Shown: positions 16,124 through 23,009 of the stretch, one piece after another
Layout: every line of letters begins with the position of its first letter
Numbering within the stretch: the first letter of the stretch is position 1
NCBI RefSeq assembly: GCF_049059935.1
Contig: NZ_JBMGQR010000053.1
Coordinates: 1 to 32,275, forward strand
Length of the DNA: 32,275 bases
Direction: 5' to 3'
Origin: JAURVT01 sp049059935
Lineage (GTDB): Bacteria; Actinomycetota; Actinomycetes; Propionibacteriales; Nocardioidaceae
The notes under the pieces: generated by a model
What the model was told of the DNA's origin: nothing
The model's database searches: none
Seen by the model: the letters and a program-made list of their open reading frames with translations, nothing else
Translations under genes and position numbers: made by a program

Positions 16124-17373
16124 CACAGGGCCTCGGCCATGGCCGCGCAGGCCCGCAGCCACGCGTTGCGGGTGGCGTCGGACAGACGGCTGTAGTCGAC
16201 CACCGAGCCCGAGACGAGCACGCGGTCGAACGGCACCCGCACGACGTGCTTGGACCGCGACGCGTAGGCCTGCGTCAGCGACTCGGCGAGCTCCTTGTCG
16301 ACGTTCTGCGCCGGGTCGGACAGGATCGTGATGGAGCGCGCGACGAGGTCCTGACGCCCCTCGGCGACGAGCGCGTCCAGCATCCACAGGCCCGAGTAGC
16401 CGGTGTCCTCGCGGACCGTGGTGGTGACGACGAGCAGGTCGGCGGAGTCGACCGCGGCCAGCCAGTTCTCGGCGCGGATGTTGTTGCCGGTGTCGACCAG
16501 CACCATCCGGTAGAAGCGGTTGAGCAGGTGGTGCAGGTTGCGGAAGTCGTCGGCGTGGATCGTGCCGGTGACGCCGGGCTGCTCGTCCGAGGCCAGCAGG
16601 TCGAAGTGCGCCTCGCCCTGCGAGCGGACGTAGCCGCCGAGGTCGCCCAGGCGGGCGCGGAACACGTCGGAGAATCGCTCGCGGGCGGCGAGCAGCTCGC
16701 GGGCGGTGTTGTTGTGGTTGGCGCGCAGGCCGCGGACGCCGAGCGTGCCGCGGGTCTCGTTGTTGTCCCAGGCGACGACGCCGCCGCCGCGCACGGTGCC
16801 GAAGGTGTAGCCCGACATCAGGACGCTGGTGGTCTTGGCCGCACCGCCCTTGGGGTTGACGAACACGATGGTGCGCGGCCCCTCGAACGAGCGCTGGACG
16901 GCGCTGCGGTCGCGGTTGTGGGCCTGCTCGGCCTTGCCCATCGTGGGCTTGACCAGCCCGAAGGTGAGCTTGCGGACCAGGCCGCGCCAGCCCCACGTCG
17001 CGGGGCCGAGGGGTGCGGTGCGCTGGCGACCCTCGAGGAAGTCGTCGGCCGAGACCGGGCCCCTGGGCACCGGTGCGGGCTCGGGCGCGTGGCTCGGCGG
17101 GGGCTGCTGGCCCCAGCCGCCCGGCTGCGGCTCACGGTGCTGCTGGGGCTGGTTCTCGTACGGCGGGCGCCCCTGGGGCGCCTGCTGCGGCGGCGCGACG
17201 CGTCGACCGGGCTGCGGCGCGGCGGGGGCGTGCTGGCCCTGCGGCGGCGGACCTTGCGGCGCGGCCTGCTGCGGCGGGCGCTGCGACGGCTGCGGCGCCC
17301 GCTCGGCCGGCTGCTGGTGCGCGGCGCCCGGAGGCGCGGCGTTGCGTCGCTGGGCGAACTGCTCGCCGCTCAT
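16123..17373 (-). CDS. MinD/ParA-like ATPase with Pro/Gln-rich N-terminus
   Basis: The gene encodes 416 residues. Residues 10-105 are low-complexity, dominated by Pro, Gln, Ala and Gly (QRPPQQAAPQGPPPQGQH and similar). Residues about 165-416 are a deviant-Walker-A ATPase: FVNPKGGAAKTTS (KGGxxKTT, two Lys at 175 and 180), a WDNNETRGTLG switch-like segment and VLVDTGNN as the Walker B strand. Such ATPases form nucleotide-dependent dimers that position machinery or cargo. MinD-like proteins with disordered Pro-rich heads also occur in mycobacterial ESX loci (EspI type), an analogy only. Start choice: ATG 17373 has GAGGAG six bases upstream; ATG 17376 and GTG 17394 are in-frame alternatives. It is the first gene of the coupled part of the cluster. 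Confidence 0.75.
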   Translation of the reverse strand: MSGEQFAQRRNAAPPGAAHQQPAERAPQPSQRPPQQAAPQGPPPQGQHAPAAPQPGRRVAPPQQAPQGRPPYENQPQQHREPQPGGWGQQPPPSHAPEPAPVPRGPVSADDFLEGRQRTAPLGPATWGWRGLVRKLTFGLVKPTMGKAEQAHNRDRSAVQRSFEGPRTIVFVNPKGGAAKTTSVLMSGYTFGTVRGGGVVAWDNNETRGTLGVRGLRANHNNTARELLAARERFSDVFRARLGDLGGYVRSQGEAHFDLLASDEQPGVTGTIHADDFRNLHHLLNRFYRMVLVDTGNNIRAENWLAAVDSADLLVVTTTVREDTGYSGLWMLDALVAEGRQDLVARSITILSDPAQNVDKELAESLTQAYASRSKHVVRVPFDRVLVSGSVVDYSRLSDATRNAWLRACAAMAEAL

Positions 17374-17423
17374 CATCTGCTCCTCGTCGGCCACCCGACG
17401 TCCCCCGTCCGTGTGCGTGCTTC

Positions 17424-17442
17424 GCGCGACCCGTGGTCGCGC
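17424..17442. other. Hairpin in the lipoprotein / MinD-like intergenic gap
   Basis: GCGCGACC-CGT-GGTCGCGC is a perfect 8-bp inverted repeat with a 3-base loop. It lies in the 109-bp gap after the lipoprotein stop and before the MinD-like start. It could be an attenuator, a partial terminator or an operator. A TATCGT that could serve as a minus-strand -10 is at 17493-17488, just upstream. Confidence 0.4.
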
Positions 17443-17482
17443 CTCCCCAGTGTGAGGGACGTGCCTGCCTGTCGTCCTCGGG

Positions 17483-18256
17483 TCAGGACGATAGTTCCGA
17501 GATCGGACGTATGTCCGCCGTGGGTGGTTCCGCGGCCCATCCCGACGGCAGCGGGAACCTCGCCCGCCAGTCGCCACGGGCCCACTGGAGCCGCACGGTG
17601 CGCCGCATCCAGGTGGCCGAGCCGGCCGTCCGGGCCCAGATCGTGACGCTCGCGAGCCGCCGGTCGGACGTCAGGCCCGAGTAGGCGACCACGCGCACCG
17701 GCGGGCTCCAGATGCTCGGTGGTCCCTGGCCGGCGTCGGTGTCGGACGGGCGGTCGCGGCGGGCGCGCTCGTCGGCCGTGAGCCGGGAGTCCCACTGGGC
17801 GGCGGCCCGCTCGGTGCGGGTGCGCACGCGCTCGACGCGGCTGCGCGGCACGCCGCCGTCGACCACCGGACGCCAGAGCGCGCGGGGCTGACGGGCGTCG
17901 GCGGCGACCGCCACGTGCGCGGCGGCGAGCACGGCCCCGGCGGCGTCCCGCGTCCAGCCCGACGCGGTGCCCGCGGCGACGGTGCGCGGGCCGGCAGCCC
18001 CTCCGGGCACCGAGGCGCCCAGGTAGTCGCGGAACGTCAGGCCCGTCGGGCCGTTCGCGGTGGAGAAGGCGGTCGGCGTCGCGGGCGGGACGACGGGCGT
18101 CGCGGTCGTCGCCGGGGGCGCGGTGGCCGTCGCGGACGGGGCCGTCGTGGCGCCGGTGACGGGGTCGGTGCCGTCGGCCCCCGAGGTGCACGCCGTCAGC
18201 GCCAGCACCGCCGACGAGGTCAGCGCGGCCCACGTCGGCACGCGTCGCAGCACCAT
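17483..18256 (-). CDS. Lipoprotein of the secretion cluster, function unknown
   Basis: The gene encodes 257 residues starting MVLRRVP, followed by a hydrophobic segment and the lipobox ALTAC. It should therefore be lipidated at about Cys22 and anchored on the outer face of the membrane. A Thr/Ala/Pro-rich linker (residues about 30-65) leads to a soluble domain. That domain has YLGASVPGG, a basic helical stretch with VRTRTERAAAQWDSRL and C-terminal strands SVTIWARTAGSATWMRRTVRLQW. The minus-strand upstream sequence GAAGGGGGA lies close before the ATG and serves as a ribosome site. I do not recognise the domain. Its position before the ATPase gene and opposite the wall hydrolase suggests a structural part of the same envelope-spanning machine. 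Confidence 0.7.
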   Translation of the reverse strand: MVLRRVPTWAALTSSAVLALTACTSGADGTDPVTGATTAPSATATAPPATTATPVVPPATPTAFSTANGPTGLTFRDYLGASVPGGAAGPRTVAAGTASGWTRDAAGAVLAAAHVAVAADARQPRALWRPVVDGGVPRSRVERVRTRTERAAAQWDSRLTADERARRDRPSDTDAGQGPPSIWSPPVRVVAYSGLTSDRRLASVTIWARTAGSATWMRRTVRLQWARGDWRARFPLPSGWAAEPPTADIRPISELSS

Positions 18257-18332
18257 CGATCCCCCTTCGGTCGGTGCACAGTGAACCACCGTTCGGGGGC
18301 GCGGCCCGGGACGATGGCCCACACTGTGTGCC

Positions 18333-19361
18333 GTGGGGGGCTCTCGGGAGGAGCGCGGCGAGGTGCGCGCGCTGCGTCTGCTGGCGGCGCTCGGCGTGCT
18401 GCCGGTGGTCGTCCTGGGGCTCGTCGTCGTGCTCGGCTCGCAGGACCGCGACGACGTCGCCGCGGCCGGCACGTACGGCACCGGCCTGGTCACCACCGGC
18501 ATCCCCGCCGAGGTGCTGCCGTGGATCGTCCGCGCCTCCGAGCAGTGTCCGGACGTCTCGGCCCCACTGCTCGCCGCGCAGCTCGAGGCCGAGAGCGGGT
18601 TCGCCGCCGACGCCCGCAGCCCCGCCGGCGCCCAGGGCATCGCGCAGTTCCTGCCGGCCACCTGGCAGCAGTACGGGCGCGACGAGGACGGCAACGGGTT
18701 CGCGAGCCCGTTCGACGTCGGCGACGCCGTGATGACGCAGGGCCGCTACATGTGCGAGCTGTTCGGCGGCGTCGTGGGCTTCCAGGGCGACCGCAACGAG
18801 CTGGCGCTCGCGGCCTACAACGCGGGGCTCGGCAACGTCACCCGGTTCGACGGCGTCCCGCCGTTCGCCGAGACGCGGGCGTACATCGCGCGGATCGCAG
18901 CCGGCGTCACGAGGTTCACCGCGGTGTCCACCGGGCCGGTGACGTTCCCGCTGCCGGCCACCGCGCAGTTCGTCGACAACCAGAACTTCGGCAGCAGCGG
19001 GTCGCACTGGTCGTCGCGGCACACCGGCAACGACTTCTCCACCCCGTGCGGCACCCCGGTGCTGGCCGCCAACGCGGGCACGGTCGCCGTCGTCACCGAC
19101 CAGGGCTGGTCGGGGCCGTGGCTGGTCCAGGTCGCGACCGGGCCCGGTCGCCTGACCACCTGGTACGCCCACATGATGCGGATCGTCGTGACCGACGGGC
19201 AGGTCGTGCAGGCGGGCCAGCAGATCGGGTTCGTCGGCACCGAGGGCAACTCCAGCGGCTGCCACCTCCACCTCGAGCTGCACCCCCGCGGGGGCTCGAT
19301 CTACGAGGACGCCACCGACCCCGTCCCGTGGCTGCGCGAGGCGGGCGCCTACCCGGGCTGA
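18333..19361 (+). CDS. Bifunctional lytic transglycosylase (SLT) / M23 peptidase, VirB1-like
   Basis: The gene encodes 342 residues. A basic N-terminus and one hydrophobic helix (about 13-35) act as signal anchor. The SLT domain (about 57-190) contains the catalytic Glu87 in LEAESGF, AQGIAQFLPATW and the ALAAYNAG motif. The M23 zinc endopeptidase domain (about 205-335) has His230 and Asp234 in HTGNDF, His280 in YAH, and His311/His313 in GCHLHLE, a complete active site. The enzyme would cut both glycan and peptide bonds of peptidoglycan, as VirB1/TcpG-type proteins do to let a secretion channel through. It diverges from the secretion cluster across a 76-bp gap containing the palindrome CACAC-T-GTGTG (18320-18330), a possible shared operator. 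The start is GTG 18333. Confidence 0.88.
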   Translation: MGGSREERGEVRALRLLAALGVLPVVVLGLVVVLGSQDRDDVAAAGTYGTGLVTTGIPAEVLPWIVRASEQCPDVSAPLLAAQLEAESGFAADARSPAGAQGIAQFLPATWQQYGRDEDGNGFASPFDVGDAVMTQGRYMCELFGGVVGFQGDRNELALAAYNAGLGNVTRFDGVPPFAETRAYIARIAAGVTRFTAVSTGPVTFPLPATAQFVDNQNFGSSGSHWSSRHTGNDFSTPCGTPVLAANAGTVAVVTDQGWSGPWLVQVATGPGRLTTWYAHMMRIVVTDGQVVQAGQQIGFVGTEGNSSGCHLHLELHPRGGSIYEDATDPVPWLREAGAYPG

Positions 19362-19387
19362 GCGGGGCCGGGGGTGGACGCGCTCGG

Positions 19388-19399
19388 TAGGGTCGGGTC
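19388..19399 (+). promoter_or_regulatory. Leaderless-type -10 box of the Gly-rich protein gene
   Basis: TAGGGT (19388-19393) is followed by six bases and then ATG 19400. No clear -35 is seen in the GC-rich 26 bases between the preceding stop and this box. Confidence 0.5.
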
Positions 19400-20233
19400 A
19401 TGGAAGTCCTGATCGTCCTGCTCGTGATCATCGCCGCCGTGATCGTCTACACGACGCGGCAGAACAGGATCGCCGCGCAGAAGCGCGCGGAGATCGAGTC
19501 GGCCGAGCTCGACAAGGTGCGCAAGGTCGTCGACGAGGACGTCACCGCCCTCGGCGAGGAGCTCCAGGACCTCGACGCCGACCTCCTGGTCCACGAGCTC
19601 GACGAGGGCCAGCGCTCGGACTACCAGCGCGCGCTCGACGCCTACGAGTCGGCCAAGGAGTCGTCCGCGGCGATGACCAAGCCCGACGACGTCAGGAACG
19701 TCACCTCGATCCTGGAGGACGGCCGCTACGCGATCGCCTGCGTGCGCGCCCGCGTCGCCGGCGAGCCGCTGCCCACGCGTCGTCCGCCGTGCTTCTTCGA
19801 CCCGCGCCACGGGATGTCGATCGAGGACGTCCTGTACGCCCCCGACGGCGGCATCGAGCGCGACGTCCCCGCCTGCGCCCTCGACGCCGAGCGCGTCAAG
19901 GCCGGCGCAGACCCCGACGTGCGCCAGGTGATGCAGGGCTCGCAGCGCGTCCCGTACTGGCAGGGCGGTCGGGCCTACCAGCCCTACGCGGCCGGGTACT
20001 TCTCGGCCTACGACGTGATGCCGATGATCTTCATGGGCACGATGATGGGCTCGATGCTCGGCGGCGGCTTCGGTGGCGGCTACGACGGCGGCGACTCCGG
20101 TGGTGACGGGGGCGACGGCGGTGGCGGTGACTCCGGTGGCGAAGGCGGCGGTGGCGACGGCGGCTGGTTCGGCGGTGGCGACGGCGGCGGTGGCGACGGC
20201 GGCGGGTTCGACTTCGGTGGCTTCGACTTCTGA
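19400..20233 (+). CDS. Membrane-anchored protein with Gly/Asp-rich C-terminal tail, function unknown
   Basis: The gene encodes 277 residues. One N-terminal helix (about 3-18, VLIVLLVIIAAVIVYT) is followed by a charged, probably helical region (about 20-95) with many Glu, Asp and Lys (IAAQKRAEIESAELDKVRKVV). A central domain contains RRPPCFFDPRHGMSIEDVLYAP and DVPACALDAERVKAG. A YFSAYDVMPMIFMGTMMGSM stretch precedes a tail (about 214-277) made almost only of Gly, Asp and Ser with a few aromatic residues, ending GGFDFGGFDF. The FDPRHG and Cys-containing segments recall actinobacterial proteins with Gly-rich tails, but I cannot name a family. The coding sequence of the tail (20044-20230) is a low-complexity GGC/GGT/GAC run prone to length change. 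It lies five bases before the DUF1697 gene. Confidence 0.75.
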   Translation: MEVLIVLLVIIAAVIVYTTRQNRIAAQKRAEIESAELDKVRKVVDEDVTALGEELQDLDADLLVHELDEGQRSDYQRALDAYESAKESSAAMTKPDDVRNVTSILEDGRYAIACVRARVAGEPLPTRRPPCFFDPRHGMSIEDVLYAPDGGIERDVPACALDAERVKAGADPDVRQVMQGSQRVPYWQGGRAYQPYAAGYFSAYDVMPMIFMGTMMGSMLGGGFGGGYDGGDSGGDGGDGGGGDSGGEGGGGDGGWFGGGDGGGGDGGGFDFGGFDF

Positions 20234-20237
20234 GCCG

Positions 20238-20774
20238 ATGGTCGAGCGACGGGTGGTGCTGTTGCGCGCGGTGAACCTGGGCGCGCGCAACAAGGTGCCG
20301 ATGGCCAGGCTGCGCGAGCTGGTGACGTCGGCCGGGGCCACCGAGGTGTCGACGTTCATCGCGAGCGGCAACCTGCTGTGCGTCCCGCCCGGTGACCCCG
20401 CGGAGTTCGACCGGACCGTCGAGGCCCTGGTGCTGGACGATCTCGGCGTCACCACCGACGCGATCTCACGCTCGGCGTCCGAGCTGCTCGCCGCACGCGA
20501 GGCGCACCGGCTGCCGGTGGTCGAGCCCAAGCTGTCGCACGTGTGGTTCCTGCGCGACGACCCCGACCCCGACGGGGTCGCGGCGCTGCGCGAGCGCGCC
20601 ACGCCGGGCGCCGAGTGGGAGCACGTCGGCCGCGAGCTGCACATCCGCTACACCGGCGACGGCGTGCACGACTCCAAGCTCACCGCGCCCCTGATGAACA
20701 GGCTCCTCGGCACCCCCGGCACCGGCCGCAACCTGACGACGGTCGAGAAGCTCCACGCCCTCGCCACGCCCTGA
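20238..20774 (+). CDS. DUF1697 family protein
   Basis: The gene encodes 178 residues and is a full-length member of the DUF1697 family. It starts with VVLLRAVNLGARNKVPMARLRELV, continues with TFIASGNLLC, and ends with the conserved LTAPLMNRLLGTPGTGRNLTTVEKL block. The fold is an alpha/beta sandwich thought to have two tandem ferredoxin-like halves. No activity is established as far as I know. The gene follows the Gly-rich membrane protein by four bases and so is probably co-transcribed. The stop TGA (20772-20774) lies at the edge of palindromic element A copy 2, which separates it from the convergent serA. Confidence 0.88.
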   Translation: MVERRVVLLRAVNLGARNKVPMARLRELVTSAGATEVSTFIASGNLLCVPPGDPAEFDRTVEALVLDDLGVTTDAISRSASELLAAREAHRLPVVEPKLSHVWFLRDDPDPDGVAALRERATPGAEWEHVGRELHIRYTGDGVHDSKLTAPLMNRLLGTPGTGRNLTTVEKLHALATP

Positions 20775-20866
20775 CGTCCCCTCCGTCCGCGATCTGGAGC
20801 CTTGGTGTGCCCAAACAATGGCTCAGACCACCCGAAGGCTTCAGATCGCGGACGGGAGGGGACGTC
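20773..20866. repeat. Palindromic element family A, copy 2
   Basis: This is a long inverted repeat starting GACGTCCCCTCCGTCCGCG and ending GGACGGGAGGGGACGTC, with a core identical to copy 1 at 486-567 and the same one-base bulge on the right arm. The middle (about 20804-20834) has diverged. It sits between the converging DUF1697 and serA genes, so it may also act as a two-way terminator. The shared arms with copy 1, 20 kb away, show it is a dispersed repeat. Confidence 0.85.
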
Positions 20867-20873
20867 CGACGCG

Positions 20874-22112
20874 TCAGGAGAGCTGGCGCACCCGGATGGT
20901 CTCGGGGAGGGACGCGAGGGCGCTGAAGGCGTCGGCGGGCAGCTCGTCGCCGACGTCGGTGATGACGTAGCCCAGCTCGCCGCGGGTGCCGAGCGACTGG
21001 CCCTCGATGTTGACGCCGTGCTCGCCCAGCAGGCTGTTGATCGCCGAGAGGACGCCCGGCACGTTGCGGTGCACGTGGACGACGCGGTGGTGCGCGCCGT
21101 ACGCCGGCAGGCTCAGGTGCGGCAGGTTCGGGCTGAGCTCGGTGCCGCCGTCGCGCAGGTAGGAGTTGAGCTTGGCCGAGACGAAGCGGCCGATGTCCTG
21201 CTGGGCCTCCATCGTCGAGCCGCCCACGTGCGGGGTGAGGATGACGTTGGCCAGCCCGCGCAGGTCGGACTCGAACGGGTCGCCCTGCGCCTTGGGCTCG
21301 ACCGGGAACACGTCGAGCGCCGCGCCAGCGATGTGGCCGGACTCGATGTTCTCGCGCAGGGCCGCGGTGTCTACGGCGATGCCGCGCGAGAGGTTGAGGA
21401 AGAACGAGCGCGGACGCATCTGCGCGAACTGCTCGGCGCCGAACAGGCCCGCGTTGCCGGGGCGCCCGTCGACGTGCAGCGTGACGGCGTCCACGGTGCC
21501 GAGGAGCTCCTCGAGCGACTCGCAGCGCTTGGCGTTGCCGAGCGCGAGCTTGTCGGCGCTGTCGTAGAAGTAGACCTGCATGCCGAGGGCCTCGGCGACG
21601 ACCGACAGCTGGCTGCCGATGTTGCCGTAGCCGACGATGCCGAGTCGACGGCCGCGGATCTCGTGGCTGCCGGCGGCCGACTTGTTCCAGACGCCCGCGT
21701 GCATGTCGGTGGACTTCTCGTGCAGGCGGCGGGCCAGCGAGATGATCTCGCCGATCGCGAGCTCGACGACGCTGCGGGTGTTGGAGAACGGCGCGTTGAA
21801 CACCGCGACGCCCCGCGCGGCGGCGGCCGCGAGGTCGATCTGGTTGGTGCCGATGCAGAACGCACCGACGGCCAGCAGGTCGGGGGCGGCGTCCAGGACC
21901 TTCTCGGTGACGTACGTGGTGGAGCGGATGCCGAGCAGGTGGACGCCCTGGATCGCCTCGATCAGGTCGTCCTCGCCGAGCGCACCCTTGCCCTCGGTGA
22001 CGTCGTAGCCCTGCCGGCGCAGGAAGTCGGCGCCGTCGGGGTGGATGTTCTCGAGGAGCAGGACGCGGACGTCGCCGTCCTCGAGGCGCGAGGGGCCGGG
22101 GGTCTGGGTCAT
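20874..22112 (-). CDS. serA: D-3-phosphoglycerate dehydrogenase, E. coli SerA type
   Basis: This 412-residue cytoplasmic enzyme oxidises 3-phosphoglycerate to 3-phosphohydroxypyruvate with NAD, the first step of serine synthesis. It follows E. coli SerA along its whole length: FCIGTNQIDLAAAAARG, FNAPFSNTRSVVELAIGE, the NAD-binding GIVGYGNIGSQL, LNLSRGIAVD, GAALDVFPVEP, and TPHVGGSTMEAQQDIG with the catalytic His. A C-terminal ACT domain (HRVVHVHRNVPGVLSAINSLL) can bind serine for feedback inhibition. It is not the long Mycobacterium-type SerA with an extra intervening domain. ATG 22112 has AGGAA eight bases upstream and matches the E. coli N-terminal length; GTG 22142 and GTG 22184 are in-frame alternatives. 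A ZTP riboswitch precedes it. Confidence 0.94.
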   Translation of the reverse strand: MTQTPGPSRLEDGDVRVLLLENIHPDGADFLRRQGYDVTEGKGALGEDDLIEAIQGVHLLGIRSTTYVTEKVLDAAPDLLAVGAFCIGTNQIDLAAAAARGVAVFNAPFSNTRSVVELAIGEIISLARRLHEKSTDMHAGVWNKSAAGSHEIRGRRLGIVGYGNIGSQLSVVAEALGMQVYFYDSADKLALGNAKRCESLEELLGTVDAVTLHVDGRPGNAGLFGAEQFAQMRPRSFFLNLSRGIAVDTAALRENIESGHIAGAALDVFPVEPKAQGDPFESDLRGLANVILTPHVGGSTMEAQQDIGRFVSAKLNSYLRDGGTELSPNLPHLSLPAYGAHHRVVHVHRNVPGVLSAINSLLGEHGVNIEGQSLGTRGELGYVITDVGDELPADAFSALASLPETIRVRQLS

Positions 22113-22162
22113 GGGCGTGTTCCTGATCAGGGTCTGGGTCGTCACGGTGTGCCTCTCGGGGT

Positions 22163-22186
22163 CTGCGTCAGCGGGAGCCGACACAG
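22163..22186 (-). other. Hairpin after the ZTP aptamer, possible expression platform
   Basis: On the minus strand CTGTGTCGGC-TCCC-GCTGACGCAG forms a 10-bp stem (two G-U pairs) with a 4-base loop. It directly abuts the conserved CCTGGGC end of the aptamer. No U-run follows, so it may act on translation or by a non-canonical stop. It ends about 50 bases before the serA ATG. Confidence 0.5.
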
Positions 22187-22266
22187 GGCCCAGGCGAACG
22201 GTCCCGCGTCACGATCGTGCGGGGCCGCTCCCTGGTGGTCTCCCACCCCAACGCCAGTCGCGGCCC
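22187..22266 (-). promoter_or_regulatory. ZTP (pfl) riboswitch aptamer upstream of serA
   Basis: Read on the minus strand, the RNA starts GGGCCG-CGACTGGCG, continues with GGTGG-GAGA-CCACC and closes with AGGGAG-CGGCCC, pairing with the first six bases. This is the first subdomain of the pfl motif. A linker stem CCCGC/GCGGG follows, then CCG-TTCGCCTGGGC, the conserved second subdomain. GGCG and CGCC can form the known pseudoknot. ZTP riboswitches sense the purine intermediate ZMP/ZTP, a sign of 10-formyl-tetrahydrofolate shortage, and turn on one-carbon and purine genes. Control of serine synthesis, the main one-carbon source, fits. The call rests on sequence and pairing matched by eye to the known consensus. 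Confidence 0.87.
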
Positions 22267-22272
22267 ACGGCC

Positions 22273-22278
22273 ATCCTA
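22273..22278 (-). promoter_or_regulatory. -10 box of the riboswitch-serA transcript
   Basis: Minus-strand TAGGAT lies seven bases before the first paired base of the aptamer, so the RNA would begin almost exactly at the aptamer. The first three bases, TAG, are also the stop codon of the upstream lipoate-ligase-like gene. No clear -35 is visible. Confidence 0.55.
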
Positions 22279-23007
22279 GGGCGTGCCCACCTGGTGCCCG
22301 GGCAGGAACCGTTCGGCGAGACGGTCGACGGTGACCGGCGCCACGGTCGTCGCGTCGGGCGCGAGGACGCGCACCGCGTCCGTCAGCAGGGCCTCGAGCG
22401 CGTCGTCGGTGGCCGACGGCACCTCGTCGCGCACCGCGCCCACCGACGCGGGGTCGAACGGCTGACCGAGCCCGGCGTAGACGTCGGCCAGCACGGGACG
22501 CAGCGCCGCGGCGTCGTCGGTCACGAGGACGACGCTGAACAGCCACGCGTCGCGCACCACCCGCTGGGCGGTGCCGGCGAGCTTGGACGTGCCGCGGGCG
22601 TTGACGCTGTGCGCGCCGGGGCAGTACTCGCCGGGCACCTCGCCGTGGCGGGCGTCGACGCCGATGCCGCGCAGCGCCTCGGCCAGGGCCTCCCCGGCCG
22701 CGACGAACCGCGCGCGCATGCGGGCGTTGGGCCGCGGCTCGGGCACCACGACGTCCGCGACCAGTGCCGCGGTCGTGTACGCGACGGCCTTGCCGCCGGG
22801 CGCACGGACGACGGGCGTGAAGCCGTGGGCGCGTGCGGCGCGCACCGCGTCGCCGAAGCCCGCGCGGCGCGTGTCCGACCCGCCGAACGCGACGGCCGGC
22901 GCGGGCGGCCGGTGGACGAGGATCGTCGGACCGACGTCGCCGGCGCTGGCGGCGCGCAGCAGCGCGTGGGCGCGGGCGAGGCCCCGGGCGGGGTCGTCCG
23001 CGGGCAT
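22276..23007 (-). CDS. Lipoate-protein ligase A-like (BPL/LplA/LipB family) protein
   Basis: The gene encodes 243 residues of the biotin/lipoate transferase fold. VVRAPGGKAVAY (residues about 65-76) takes the place of the LplA 'R-x-S/T-GGG' loop. HSVNARGTSKLAGTAQRVVRDAWLFSVVLV contains the conserved Lys of 'K-L/I-A/S-G-x-A-Q', the residue that contacts the lipoyl-adenylate. These proteins attach lipoate or octanoate to the E2 and GcvH domains of dehydrogenase complexes. It lacks the C-terminal accessory domain of E. coli LplA, as do many shorter family members, so it may be a transferase needing a partner. ATG 23007 lies two bases after the thioesterase stop, indicating an operon. Its TAG stop is embedded in the serA promoter. 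Confidence 0.75.
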   Translation of the reverse strand: MPADDPARGLARAHALLRAASAGDVGPTILVHRPPAPAVAFGGSDTRRAGFGDAVRAARAHGFTPVVRAPGGKAVAYTTAALVADVVVPEPRPNARMRARFVAAGEALAEALRGIGVDARHGEVPGEYCPGAHSVNARGTSKLAGTAQRVVRDAWLFSVVLVTDDAAALRPVLADVYAGLGQPFDPASVGAVRDEVPSATDDALEALLTDAVRVLAPDATTVAPVTVDRLAERFLPGHQVGTP

Positions 23008-23009
23008 CG

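Noticed and set aside
10567..19361. Secretion cluster as an integrative conjugative element
   Set aside because: There is no relaxase, integrase, att direct repeat or tRNA at the edges, and base composition looks like the surroundings. This cannot be excluded beyond the window.
20044..20230. Tandem repeat or CRISPR-like array
   Set aside because: It is in-frame Gly/Asp codon low complexity within a gene, without regular unit and spacer.
22113..22184. SerA starting at GTG 22184 or 22142
   Set aside because: 22184 lies inside the hairpin after the riboswitch. The E. coli N-terminus aligns with ATG 22112, which also has a better-placed AGGAA. GTG 22142 remains possible.
22141..22280. Leader peptide or T-box upstream of serA
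   Set aside because: There is no Ser-codon-rich short frame and no T-box TGGN motif. The pairing pattern fits the ZTP aptamer instead.
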